Below, in pieces: positions 24,696-31,780 of a stretch of 39,821 bases of DNA (its first letter is position 1; every line of letters starts with the position of its first letter). The position numbers and the translations under genes were made by a program. The stretch is from CAXXOK01 sp964584315 (lineage in GTDB: Bacteria; Bacillota; Clostridia; Christensenellales; Aristaeellaceae): positions 1 to 39,821 of the forward strand of contig CAZOZO010000030.1 in the NCBI GenBank assembly GCA_964584315.1, in the 5' to 3' direction. The notes under the pieces were generated by a model. The model was not told where the DNA came from. It saw only the letters and a program-made list of their open reading frames with translations, and made no database searches.

Positions 24696-24926
24696 ATGGA
24701 ATCAAGGAAGGGAAAGCAAACACCGAGGAAATCACTTGGTGATGATCTTAGCATATGCATTACCGAGCTTTCAGGAGTGGAACATCTATCGATAACAATG
24801 TATCTAACCCCCCGCGAGTGGTACTTAGTGTCAAACTCCACAGCTTGGAAGAGGGTTCTATGGCTTGTTCAACATCATCGAAGATCAAAACGCCTAAGGT
24901 TGCGCCGAGCGGGCCAAGCTGAATAG
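24696..24926 (+). CDS. Possible small or truncated early protein
   Basis: A 76-codon frame begins 49 bp after the rightward promoter, behind GAAAGGAGG at a good distance, exactly where a Cro-like gene would sit. The predicted protein begins with a basic tail and has no HTH I can recognise. From 24,760 on it lies antisense to a better-looking minus-strand gene, so only the first 20 or so codons may be original and the rest a fusion to inserted DNA. Confidence 0.35.
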   Translation: MESRKGKQTPRKSLGDDLSICITELSGVEHLSITMYLTPREWYLVSNSTAWKRVLWLVQHHRRSKRLRLRRAGQAE

Positions 24927-25248
24927 GGAAAGCCATGCTCATGTGATCTATATGATATTCAACTACGTTGCCGTTTTGCCTGGTGGTGGAGGCGTGACGT
25001 CTGCTGTCAACCAAGCAGGGGAGCTTGCCGGTAGGCGTGTTTACAGAAATGCTGGTTATTGTGATCGGTGCGTTTGAACGGTTTTCAATCGTGACCTTAA
25101 CCAGATGCCATTTGAACCGTTTGTCATAAGCATGTGCCTTCATGGTGAGCGACTTACGCGACTCAATGAACTTCTGTATCCATGTGATGGCAGACATCAT
25201 AAAGGCCAGAGATGATATCGAGAACAGCACCCATTCTTTCCAAGTCAC
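24760..25248 (-). CDS. Membrane-anchored protein of unknown function
   Basis: The 162-residue protein has one N-terminal membrane helix (about residues 5-24, V-L-F-S-I-S-S-L-A-F-M-M-S-A-I), a basic stretch, then a compact beta-rich domain starting K-W-H-L-V-K-V-T-I-E-N-R-S-N-A-P-I-T-I, which reads like an immunoglobulin-type strand pattern. The family is not known to me; proteins of this shape occur in prophages as superinfection-exclusion or envelope proteins, which is only a possibility here. The start is GTG at 25248. It lies opposite to the early promoter's transcript and between small plus-strand genes, suggesting insertion. Confidence 0.6.
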   Translation of the reverse strand: MTWKEWVLFSISSLAFMMSAITWIQKFIESRKSLTMKAHAYDKRFKWHLVKVTIENRSNAPITITSISVNTPTGKLPCLVDSRRHASTTRQNGNVVEYHIDHMSMAFPIQLGPLGATLGVLIFDDVEQAIEPSSKLWSLTLSTTRGGLDTLLSIDVPLLKAR

Positions 25249-25301
25249 AGGAAGCCCTCACTTTGAAACATGATTATTAGAGCGATTAAGGAGGTTACAA
25301 G

Positions 25302-25469
25302 ATGAATTTTACACTGCGTTTGAATGGCGACAACGAGCTCAAAGCAAAGCTGGATCGCGTGAATCAACTCGCCGACGAACTACATGCCGCAATTGGCGAC
25401 TTACGGTTCTACGGTATTGAGGTCGAATTTGTGGAAACAGGTGCAGACGATGCCCCGAAGCCTGAGTAG
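25302..25469 (+). CDS. Small phage protein, 55 residues
   Basis: The frame begins with ATG 8 nt after AAGGAGGT and ends at TAG 25469. The peptide opens with a short beta-like stretch (M-N-F-T-L-R-L-N-G), then an amphipathic helix (E-L-K-A-K-L-D-R-V-N-Q-L-A-D-E-L-H-A-A-I), another strand and an acidic tail. I do not recognise the family; the strong ribosome-binding site and good codon texture support a real gene. Confidence 0.6.
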   Translation: MNFTLRLNGDNELKAKLDRVNQLADELHAAIGDLRFYGIEVEFVETGADDAPKPE

Positions 25470-25472
25470 GCT

Positions 25473-25634
25473 CTACTGTTTCTGCAATGCGCGGATGATG
25501 TCATCCATGACCGCGTAAATCTCCTTGACTGTACACAATGCTTCATGATGCGTTACGGGCGTGATGGAGTCGTCAGCATACTGCATGTCAGCAAATGTAC
25601 GGAACTTCTCCAAAGATTTCTCAAGCTCAGTCAC
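25473..25634 (-). CDS. Small phage protein, 53 residues
   Basis: Read on the minus strand, a GTG start at 25634 lies 7 nt after AAGGAGGT and the frame ends at TAG. The peptide is mostly helical and acidic (T-E-L-E-K-S-L-E-K-F at the start, V-K-E-I-Y-A-V-M-D-D-I-I-R-A-L near the end). It converges with the neighbouring small gene, 3 bp apart. No family recognised. Confidence 0.55.
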   Translation of the reverse strand: MTELEKSLEKFRTFADMQYADDSITPVTHHEALCTVKEIYAVMDDIIRALQKQ

Positions 25635-25739
25635 GGGGATACCTCCTTAATGTTTGGTTGTTAGGCAACTTGAGTTATTACCGTGGCGATCATAAAGAGG
25701 CGCTGACAGTAATAGAATTTCGAAAGGAGGTTCAACCGA

Positions 25740-25880
25740 ATGAAATCATGCTCGAATAAACCAATCATTGAGCTTTGTAGAGAATTGCAAGAGCATATAC
25801 AAATCGGGGAATACCAATGCATTGTTGTTACCGCACAGATGATTCTCCTAGTACCCAACAAGGGAACCGAACGTGCCTAA
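25740..25880 (+). CDS. Small phage protein, 46 residues
   Basis: ATG at 25740 follows GAAAGGAGG at 7-8 nt; the frame ends at TAA 25880. The peptide has a helix (I-I-E-L-C-R-E-L-Q-E-H-I) and a hydrophobic strand (C-I-V-V-T-A-Q-M-I-L-L-V-P). Its leader and first codons closely resemble those of the frame at 24,696, hinting at a duplicated gene start. It overlaps the end of the opposing gene by 4 bp. Confidence 0.5.
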   Translation: MKSCSNKPIIELCRELQEHIQIGEYQCIVVTAQMILLVPNKGTERA

Positions 25881-26806
25881 AATTTCGTTTGTTCACCTTC
25901 GTACGATACGGAAGGGATGATATTAATCACCTTATCAATCGTGTATGACTCACTTGTCGGCGTACCATCACCAGCGAGTTTGGTACTGGTTGTGAGCTGG
26001 ACAGTAAGTTTATCGCCTGCTTTATAAGACGATTTCCCGCTATGCACGTTTTGTAGAAACTGGCGATCCTCAATTGAAGCTGTAATTGTTCGCTGCCCAT
26101 ACACGAATGACCAAGCAGCTTTTCCCAGTAAATCTACCTTGCGGATTGGTAGAGTAACTTCTGATCTTTGATTGATTTCCGTTGGCCCAAACTCTGTAGC
26201 AGGCGAAAGCAAGGCAATTTCTTCTACAGCTTGATGATCATAATGGACTTCCTCATCAGAACCAATGAGTGTAAAGCCCCCTTCGGGGTTATGCTGTTGA
26301 ATCGCCTGCGATATCTCACTTATCTTTCGGCTAACGGCAGGTTTGTCAATGACGATCTTTGCGCCAAGGGGAGCAATAACCTCAGTACCATCTGCGCAAA
26401 GGACATGTACCGTACCTTCGTTCTCGTCGAGTATCACCTTTTCTGGTTTTTCGCCTTTGAGAGATTTTTTGATATCGAATACGCCTTTGATGAGATTGAA
26501 AACCATGGATGCATCGCTAAGGGTATAAGCCTGCGACAGTTGACTGCAAGCAATCAGACCAACAGCAAACCAGATCTCAAAAGAACCTTTCTTGAATGCT
26601 GATACTTTGAGTTGACACTCAGGCCTGGCAATATCATCGGATGCAATTTGATTCACCACGAATGCCATGTTTGAAATTGTTAAGCCCAACAAACCAGCAT
26701 CCACATCGTTACCACCATCAAAGGATAACGTGAATGTATCACTGGAGGGAATTGTCACACTCGGATTAATGCTACTCTTCCTACTCCCCTGTTGCTTGGG
26801 CGACAT
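25877..26806 (-). CDS. Unknown protein of the lysogeny region, 309 residues
   Basis: I do not recognise this protein. It starts with a basic, serine-rich tail of about 20 residues, then a strand-rich region (T-F-T-L-S-F-D-G-G-N-D-V-D-A-G-L), a hydrophobic stretch near residues 75-110 (F-E-I-W-F-A-V-G-L-I-A-C), a helical linker with K-S-L-K-G-E-K-P-E-K, and a C-terminal half of alternating strands. The start follows GAGGAG and a promoter lies about 70 bp upstream. As a separately promoted, leftward gene in the lysogenic region, it is probably expressed in the prophage state, as cargo or exclusion genes are. Confidence 0.7.
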   Translation of the reverse strand: MSPKQQGSRKSSINPSVTIPSSDTFTLSFDGGNDVDAGLLGLTISNMAFVVNQIASDDIARPECQLKVSAFKKGSFEIWFAVGLIACSQLSQAYTLSDASMVFNLIKGVFDIKKSLKGEKPEKVILDENEGTVHVLCADGTEVIAPLGAKIVIDKPAVSRKISEISQAIQQHNPEGGFTLIGSDEEVHYDHQAVEEIALLSPATEFGPTEINQRSEVTLPIRKVDLLGKAAWSFVYGQRTITASIEDRQFLQNVHSGKSSYKAGDKLTVQLTTSTKLAGDGTPTSESYTIDKVINIIPSVSYEGEQTKF

Positions 26807-26876
26807 TTAAACTCCTCGCTTTCACGTTATCAATTCCGACTTGCCCGAATAGGGCATGAACTGTCTGTTGGTATTT

Positions 26877-26905
26877 ATTGTATCACACTATACACATTTC
26901 ATCAA
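26877..26905 (-). promoter_or_regulatory. Promoter of the 309-residue unknown gene
   Basis: On the minus strand TTGATG (26905-26900) and TACAAT (26882-26877) are 17 bp apart. The promoter faces away from, and overlaps the leader of, the early HTH gene at 26,918. A small inverted repeat, TGCCC-N5-GGGCA (26842-26856), lies just downstream. Confidence 0.65.
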
Positions 26906-26917
26906 CGGAGGTAGCCC

Positions 26918-27124
26918 ATGAACCTGAAGCCCCTTCGCAAGGCCGCAAAGCTTACCCAGCATCAACTGGCGGATAAGAGCGGCATCAACCGCGTAACGCT
27001 GGCCCGAATCGAAACCGGCGCCTGCAAACCATCGCTGGATACCCTGCGTGCCCTGTCCGCCGCATTGGGATGCACCATTGATACGCTACTGGGCGAGAAT
27101 ACGTCAACCCAGACCATGAACTAA
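26918..27124 (+). CDS. Small XRE-family DNA-binding protein
   Basis: The 68-residue protein is almost entirely one helix-turn-helix domain: L-T-Q-H-Q-L-A-D-K-S-G-I-N-R-V-T-L-A-R-I-E-T-G at residues 13-35, then P-S-L-D-T-L-R-A-L-S-A-A-L. The size and position at the head of the rightward early genes fit a Cro-like or anti-repressor regulator. RBS GGAGGT precedes the ATG. Confidence 0.85.
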   Translation: MNLKPLRKAAKLTQHQLADKSGINRVTLARIETGACKPSLDTLRALSAALGCTIDTLLGENTSTQTMN

Positions 27125-27153
27125 GCCGTACGATTGAAGGAGAACCAGACAAT

Positions 27154-27390
27154 ATGCCAACCAAAGCCCCCACCCCGGACGAACTGGCCGCACTGCCTCG
27201 CGAGTACCTGAAAACCAGCGAGGTGGCCGCCGTGCTGGGCGTTACCCTGTACGCGCCGGTGATCATGGCGCGGCACAAGCAGTTCCCTTTCGATGTGCCC
27301 TTCAGCGGAAACCACCCCAAGTTTCCCAAGCGCAAGTTTTTGGAGTACATGGGGTGGAAACCGCAGGCCAGCGGTGGGGTGTCCGAATAA
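27154..27390 (+). CDS. Small DNA-binding-like phage protein (excisionase type)
   Basis: The 78-residue protein contains Y-L-K-T-S-E-V-A-A-V-L-G-V-T, a short winged-helix/MerR-like HTH of the kind found in phage excisionases, followed by a segment with F-P-F-D-V-P-F-S-G-N and a K-F-P-K-R-K-F-L-E-Y-M-G-W end that looks like the target-reading wing of such proteins. It follows the XRE gene by 29 bp, with GAAGGAGA as RBS. It could be the Xis of the element. Confidence 0.55.
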   Translation: MPTKAPTPDELAALPREYLKTSEVAAVLGVTLYAPVIMARHKQFPFDVPFSGNHPKFPKRKFLEYMGWKPQASGGVSE

Positions 27391-27456
27391 GCCCGCCCCC
27401 TTTCACGCTCTACCCCTGACCCACCCTAATAATACCAGAACCGGAGGCGGAGCACT

Positions 27457-27909
27457 TTGTCAGAATTCACGAATACGGAGCTGAAAAAAGCCCGCGAATC
27501 GCTAAAAATGCCGCGCTGGAAGCTCGCCGCTGCGGTGAACGTGAGCGAGAGCACCTTGGAACGGTGGGAGAACGGCGAAACCCTGCCCCACCCCGACGAG
27601 GTGGACCGTATCGCCGATGCGCTGGGCGACCCGATGATCTGGCACCGCTGGATGCTGTCCAACTATGACAGCTACCGCCGCCGCTACATCGGCTCGGACG
27701 ATTACACCCTGCCTGTGATGGCCATGAAGCTGCGCCACGAAATGGACGATGTGCGTGCATTGCAGGACGCGCTTGAGCGCGACGCGCTGGACGGGCGCGT
27801 GGATGACCAGCAGCTGCTTGGCCGCGCGGTTGCGGAGCTAAAGCAAATGATACAGGCCGGTACGGAACTGCTGCAACGCCTGACGATGCAACTGAAGGAG
27901 GGCGGCTAA
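27457..27909 (+). CDS. HTH-domain phage regulator
   Basis: The 150-residue protein has an N-terminal XRE helix-turn-helix (K-L-A-A-A-V-N-V-S-E-S-T-L-E-R-W-E-N-G-E, about residues 22-41), a middle part, and a helical C-terminal half (residues 85-145) that could form a coiled coil. The start is TTG at 27457 after GGAGG. Its stop overlaps the following ATG (TAATG), so the next gene is coupled. Regulation of early functions is likely, targets unknown. Confidence 0.75.
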   Translation: MSEFTNTELKKARESLKMPRWKLAAAVNVSESTLERWENGETLPHPDEVDRIADALGDPMIWHRWMLSNYDSYRRRYIGSDDYTLPVMAMKLRHEMDDVRALQDALERDALDGRVDDQQLLGRAVAELKQMIQAGTELLQRLTMQLKEGG

Positions 27910-28259
27910 TGAAAATCGAGTACCTGAAGACTGCCGAAGTCGCAGAAGAACTGCGTTGCAGCCTGAGTAAGGCGCGGCAGCTGATGAAGGACGAGATGAC
28001 CTGCCTTGCCATAGGGCAGGGCGTATACCGCTCCCGCGTAGTGGAGCGTGCGGAGCTGGAACGCTGGAAACAGCGACAGATCGAGCCACCGCAATCGAGA
28101 ATCGGTAAACTGACCCCTGCGAAGAAGCCGACCCGAACCCTCAGTTATCTGCCGCCCGATGTACCGCTGGATAAAAACGGCTGGCCGCTGCCGCCCATGC
28201 TGGTGGCAAGGGAACGGGCTAAAGCGGAAGCACAGAAGGCCGAAAAGGCTAGACGATAG
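27909..28259 (+). CDS. Excisionase-like HTH protein
   Basis: The 116-residue protein begins with E-Y-L-K-T-A-E-V-A-E-E-L-R-C-S-L-S-K-A-R-Q-L-M, a winged-helix HTH of the helix_turn_helix_17/excisionase kind, then R-S-R-V-V-E-R-A-E-L-E-R-W, the usual wing. The remainder is basic and proline-rich, with an alanine/lysine-rich tail. It may direct excision or act as a small transcription factor. It is coupled to the preceding gene by a 1-bp overlap. Confidence 0.65.
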   Translation: MKIEYLKTAEVAEELRCSLSKARQLMKDEMTCLAIGQGVYRSRVVERAELERWKQRQIEPPQSRIGKLTPAKKPTRTLSYLPPDVPLDKNGWPLPPMLVARERAKAEAQKAEKARR

Positions 28260-28271
28260 GGAGCGAATCAC

Positions 28272-28448
28272 ATGCCGGATCAGCAATATAAAATCATCAT
28301 CGGCGCACGGCAGGACCGCGCGACAGGCGAAATCACAATGGTTTACCGCGACGTGACCGAAGTAGAGTTTGCAGCTTGGATGCGCCACATCCTGAACGCA
28401 GCGCGGGCATTGCGCGGCAATGATTTACCGGAGGTGCCCCATGACTAG
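28272..28448 (+). CDS. Small phage protein, 58 residues
   Basis: ATG 28272 follows GGGAGCG and the frame ends inside the next gene's start, an 8-bp overlap. The peptide has a strand (Y-K-I-I-I-G-A-R), an R-D-x-A-T-G-E-I-T-M-V-Y hairpin and a helix (E-F-A-A-W-M-R-H-I-L-N-A-A-R-A-L). I do not recognise a family; overlap on both sides with good spacing supports it as a real gene. Confidence 0.6.
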   Translation: MPDQQYKIIIGARQDRATGEITMVYRDVTEVEFAAWMRHILNAARALRGNDLPEVPHD

Positions 28449-28716
28449 CCTTACCATACAGAGCCAGACCCATGCGCACCCGAAAACCGCCCTCCCTTCC
28501 CCCATCCAACAGAAACTCCAGCGCGACCTGCATACCCTCGACATGCAACAGCGCGGCCTTCTGGCTGGCCTACGCAGCGTGAACCGGCGCAACCAGCGCA
28601 CCGAAGAGGCGCTGGAGCGGCATGTGCGGCGGCTGGAATGGATGCTGTGCCTTGCCTTTGCAATGCTGTGCGTGCTGATGATCGCCGTGGGGATGTTATG
28701 GAGGCAGCTGCCGTGA
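28441..28716 (+). CDS. Small protein with one C-terminal membrane helix
   Basis: The 91-residue protein has a helical, glutamine- and arginine-rich N-terminal part (about residues 20-65, possible coiled coil) and a membrane helix at the very end (L-C-L-A-F-A-M-L-C-V-L-M-I-A-V-G-M-L-W). It would be tail-anchored with the bulk in the cytoplasm. ATG 28441 follows GGAGGTG. Its stop overlaps the next gene's GTG. Function unknown. Confidence 0.65.
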   Translation: MTSLTIQSQTHAHPKTALPSPIQQKLQRDLHTLDMQQRGLLAGLRSVNRRNQRTEEALERHVRRLEWMLCLAFAMLCVLMIAVGMLWRQLP

Positions 28717-28934
28717 CGAACGAGCACGCACCTGCCCCTAACATGCCGGAAGCCCTGAGCACCGAGGAAAGGGCGATACACACAGAACCCACGCCGGAGG
28801 CCAGCCAGTGCAGCAGCTGCATCCACCGACCCTACTGTGCCTGCCGCGGTAAAACAGGCCATTGCGGCAACTACATCCATATGGCGACGCGCGTGATCGG
28901 CGGGCGGTTTGACCTGCTCAGGTTCAAAGCCTGA
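28713..28934 (+). CDS. Small cysteine-rich phage protein
   Basis: The 73-residue protein has a cluster of cysteines near the C-terminus (C-S-S-C-I-H-R-P-Y-C-A-C-R-G-K-T-G-H-C) that would bind one or two metal ions, probably zinc. The start is taken as GTG 28713, which overlaps the previous stop (GTGA) and follows GGAGG; an in-frame ATG 28698 is the alternative. No known family recognised. Confidence 0.6.
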   Translation: MTNEHAPAPNMPEALSTEERAIHTEPTPEASQCSSCIHRPYCACRGKTGHCGNYIHMATRVIGGRFDLLRFKA

Positions 28935-29253
28935 CGTCGCCTCCATGGCCGCAGGCCAAGCCTTGGTACCAGAGCTAGGGCGCACCACGCCGCAAGGCGG
29001 GAAGGGAGTAGGATGGAAACGCAGCATACGCGCCGCCACACCAGCGCAACGGACACCTAGTCTAAAGGCCGGATAACCACCCAAAGAAAGCAAAGCAGAA
29101 AGGCTCTTGGGCGAAGGATGTGCCAACCAACGCCCCGCCCGCCGCCAGCGCGCAGCGGGCACATGCGGGCAGGCAAAGACCGAAGCGGGGGCAGGCCCCG
29201 CGGCCCGCAGCAAATGTGTATGTGAACACAACGCCAAGGAAAGGAGAAACACC
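28935..29253. other. Non-coding gap, no gene recognised
   Basis: These 319 bp separate two phage gene blocks. Only short frames without family resemblance occur (for example 15 codons from 29,013 behind GGGAG). I see no promoter with both boxes and no clear terminator. It may be a site of past deletion or a leader for the block that follows. Confidence 0.4.
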
Positions 29254-29640
29254 ATGGCACTGAAAGCAATCGACAGCCTGGACAACCTGATGGGCGGCGC
29301 GGCGAAGCAACGCTTCCGCGATGCGCTGGAGCAGGTGCTCAAGAACGCCATCGACCCCAACACCAGTGTGAAAACCAAGCGGCAGATCACCATCACGCTG
29401 ACAGTGGCGCCGGATGCGGAGCGCAAGACCATCGGCCTGCACTTCGACGTGAAGCACAAGCTGGCCGCGCCGGAGGCCATTACCAAGACGTGCCTGCTGG
29501 AGCGTGACGACAAGGGCCGCGTGATGGCCTTTGAAAGCGCTGACCAGCTGGCTGGACAGATCGACATCGAAGACGTTGCGCAGCCTGCCGTAATCGGCGC
29601 TGGCGGCGCGAACATCCTGCGGTTCGGCGGCCAGAAGTAG
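29254..29640 (+). CDS. Phage replication-terminator-like protein
   Basis: The 128-residue protein resembles the small proteins annotated as replication terminator in Clostridial and Lactobacillales phages: an N-terminal helix beginning L-M-G-G-A-A-K-Q-R-F, the D-P-N-T-S-V-K-T-K-R-Q-I-T-I-T-L-T-V block, then alternating strands and a hydrophobic end. The annotation name is traditional; activity is unproven. The ATG follows AAAGGAG; a longer frame upstream has none. The next gene, 33 bp on, is usually its partner in this phage module. Confidence 0.6.
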   Translation: MALKAIDSLDNLMGGAAKQRFRDALEQVLKNAIDPNTSVKTKRQITITLTVAPDAERKTIGLHFDVKHKLAAPEAITKTCLLERDDKGRVMAFESADQLAGQIDIEDVAQPAVIGAGGANILRFGGQK

Positions 29641-29673
29641 CCGCGCCCCACAAACGGCAAGGAGGTACCAACC

Positions 29674-30504
29674 ATGGAAAACAAGCCCCAAAACATGGCC
29701 AGCGAGCCGCAGGCGGTGCGCAACGACCCGCCCGCCCAGTACCCGATGGAAGGCGACGCCATGCGCTTCCTGTACGAACTTGGCTGCCGCAGCCGCGACT
29801 ACACGGTGCGGGAAATCAATGGCGCAACCTATGTGAACGTGAGCAGCGACAACCCGCTTGAACGCATTGACCCGTACGAAAAGCCCGACCCGCGCGAGCT
29901 GAAAGGCATCTACACCCTGAGCGGGCTGGTGGACTACCTCAAGGGCGATGTGGACGGGCACTTCCAGCGCCATGAGCAGCTTCTGGTGATCGTGACCAGC
30001 GTGGACCGTGTGGAAGTATGGACCCCCGTGCATGGCGAGACGCGCACCCGCACACTGCTGGCGGTTTGCACCTTTGAGCGCCCGCGGATCACCCTGAACG
30101 ACTACATGGATCAGGAACGCTTCAGCGTGATGATGCAGACGCACTTTGACGAGGGCGAGAACCGCGCCAATGTGCTGCGGATCGCGGGCAACATCCGTAT
30201 GCAGGGCGATGTGGAACTGGCCGACGACGGCGTGACCCAAAAGGTGACGGTGAAGGACGGCATCACGCTGGTGAACGACATGCAGATCATCAACCCTGTG
30301 ATGTTGGCCCCGCACCGTATTTACCCCGAAATCGAGCAGCCCAGCAGCCCGTTCATCCTGCGCGTGCGCAAGGGCGGCAATAACGGCGCGGAGATCGCCC
30401 TGTTTGAAGCGGACAGCGCCGCGTGGAAGGTGGAAGCGGTGCGCATGATCGGCAACTGGCTGCGCGAGACGGTCGCGCATGTGCCGGTGGTGGTGATCGC
30501 CTGA
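29674..30504 (+). CDS. Phage protein, DUF2303/YfdQ-like
   Basis: The 276-residue protein shows the pattern of the YfdQ (DUF2303) phage family: a short N-terminal region, Y-T-L-S-G-L-V-D-Y-L near residue 90, a central L-L-V-I-V-T-S-V-D-R-V stretch, and a C-terminal domain with P-F-I-L-R-V-R and E-I-A-L-F-E-A-D. Its function in phages is not known, though it sits with DNA replication and recombination genes. The resemblance is by eye, so treat the family as tentative. RBS AAGGAGGT precedes the start. Confidence 0.5.
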   Translation: MENKPQNMASEPQAVRNDPPAQYPMEGDAMRFLYELGCRSRDYTVREINGATYVNVSSDNPLERIDPYEKPDPRELKGIYTLSGLVDYLKGDVDGHFQRHEQLLVIVTSVDRVEVWTPVHGETRTRTLLAVCTFERPRITLNDYMDQERFSVMMQTHFDEGENRANVLRIAGNIRMQGDVELADDGVTQKVTVKDGITLVNDMQIINPVMLAPHRIYPEIEQPSSPFILRVRKGGNNGAEIALFEADSAAWKVEAVRMIGNWLRETVAHVPVVVIA

Positions 30505-30538
30505 CCCTGAGACCCGCGCGGGCAGGTGCCCGCGCCCT

Positions 30539-30613
30539 GCGGCGGTAGCGCAAAGGCAGCGCGCCGGAAGCCAACCTTCGGAAGTGCGGGTTCGACCCCC
30601 GCCCGCCGCTCCA
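30539..30613 (+). tRNA. tRNA-like gene, Gly(GCC)-like, with aberrant anticodon arm
   Basis: The 75-nt segment folds as a tRNA: acceptor GCGGCGG (30539-30545) with CCGCCGC (30603-30609), U73, encoded CCA; a 4-bp D-stem GCGC/GCGC with loop AAAGGCA carrying the G18-G19 pair; a perfect 5-bp T-stem GCGGG/CCCGC with loop TTCGACC. U73 and the acceptor fit tRNA-Gly. The anticodon arm (30564-30581) is 18 nt instead of 17; the best stem CCGGA/TTCGG leaves an 8-nt loop AGCCAACC with no U33. GCC would be a glycine anticodon. It may be a degenerate or special-purpose tRNA. Confidence 0.6.
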
Positions 30614-30655
30614 ATTTGGGAAACCCAAACGACCATAGATGAAGGGAGCGATACC

Positions 30656-31726
30656 ATGAACGAACAGGCCACCGAAGCCATCCGCACGGCGGCAATGTCT
30701 CCCGACGATGTGCCCGCCCAAACCCCTGCCAACAACCCGACCGTGGATTTTGACGCCATACGCATGGAGGACATGCCCACCAGCATTCGCGTGTGCGAGC
30801 AGAACATTCAGCTGAACGGCTGGCTGCTGGGCGGGATGCTGATCAGCGCCAAGAAGCGCCTGCCACATGGGGCCTTCATGGACTGGCTGAAAACCCACAC
30901 CGACCTGAGCCAAACCACCGCAAACAACCTGATGAGCCTGCACAATGGTGTGTTGCAAACGCCCTTCCTTGCGGAGATGAAGCAAAGCGCCGCGGTGATG
31001 CTGCTGGCGCTTTCGCCCGCACAACGGGAACAGTACGCGGCTGAGCACGACGTGCAATCCATGAGCGTGCGGCAGCTGAGCGAGGACGTGGAACGCCTGA
31101 AGCGGGAAGCCGCCGAGAGCAGGGAGGCGCTGGACAAAGCGCAGACCGCCCACAGGGAGAACCTTGAGCGGATCGCCACCGATGCGGAAAAAGCGATCGC
31201 AGCCAAGGCGCAGGAAGCCGCCACCGCGCAGTGCGTCGCCAACACAGCCAACGGCCTGTATGAAAAGCTGAACGAACAGTATGCCGATGCGCAGGAGCGG
31301 ATCGCCACGCTGGAACAGTCGCTTGGCGACGCGCCGGTGACCATTACCACCGTGGAGGTGGAACGGCTGGTGGAAGTGCTGCCGCCCGACTATGAGCAGC
31401 TGCAGGCCGACCTGCGCGAAGCCAACGAGAGTGCCGAGCGCATGGAGGCCGACTTGCGAAAGGCGCGGGCTGACCTGCTGCGCGAATCGACGCAAGAAAA
31501 AGGTGAGAGTGGCGGCCTGGCCGGTTTCAAGCAAGCTGCTGCTGATTTTTTGGCACGCGGCTACCTGCTGACCACGCTGGGGCCTGCCGCAAGCCTTGCG
31601 GACGATGGCGAGCGGCGCGAGTACCTGCGCTGCATCGATGCGGTAGAAGAACTGTGCGCCAAGGCACGCAGGGCGATTGAAGGCGCGCCGCTCCCGTACC
31701 CCACCGCCGAGGGGCATGTGGAATAA
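30656..31726 (+). CDS. DUF3102-like phage protein with coiled coil
   Basis: The 356-residue protein matches the layout of DUF3102 proteins of phages and conjugative elements: an N-terminal domain (about residues 40-130) with G-x-M-L-I-S-A-K-K-R-L-P-H-G-A-F-x-D-W-L and T-T-A-N-N-L-M-S-L, then a long alanine/glutamate-rich coiled coil (residues about 140-290), and a helical end. The N-terminal part looks DNA-binding and ParB-related, but this is not established. ATG 30656 follows GAAGGGAG; the frame open from 30584 overlaps the tRNA-like gene and lacks an RBS. Confidence 0.7.
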   Translation: MNEQATEAIRTAAMSPDDVPAQTPANNPTVDFDAIRMEDMPTSIRVCEQNIQLNGWLLGGMLISAKKRLPHGAFMDWLKTHTDLSQTTANNLMSLHNGVLQTPFLAEMKQSAAVMLLALSPAQREQYAAEHDVQSMSVRQLSEDVERLKREAAESREALDKAQTAHRENLERIATDAEKAIAAKAQEAATAQCVANTANGLYEKLNEQYADAQERIATLEQSLGDAPVTITTVEVERLVEVLPPDYEQLQADLREANESAERMEADLRKARADLLRESTQEKGESGGLAGFKQAAADFLARGYLLTTLGPAASLADDGERREYLRCIDAVEELCAKARRAIEGAPLPYPTAEGHVE

Positions 31727-31780
31727 GGGGTTCGATTCCCCTTGGAGCATACCCCGCGCTTATAAGGAGGCTCAAAAACC

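Noticed and set aside
29062..30807. A 581-codon minus-strand frame through the early phage genes and the tRNA-like gene
   Set aside because: It runs antisense across several supported phage genes and a tRNA-like structure, with a histidine/valine-rich chance composition.
31720..31746. A T-arm-like hairpin with TTCGATT loop and 6-bp stem, resembling the end of a tRNA
   Set aside because: No matching acceptor 5' strand, D-arm or anticodon arm lies upstream, and it overlaps the end of a well-supported coding gene. Probably chance or an old remnant.
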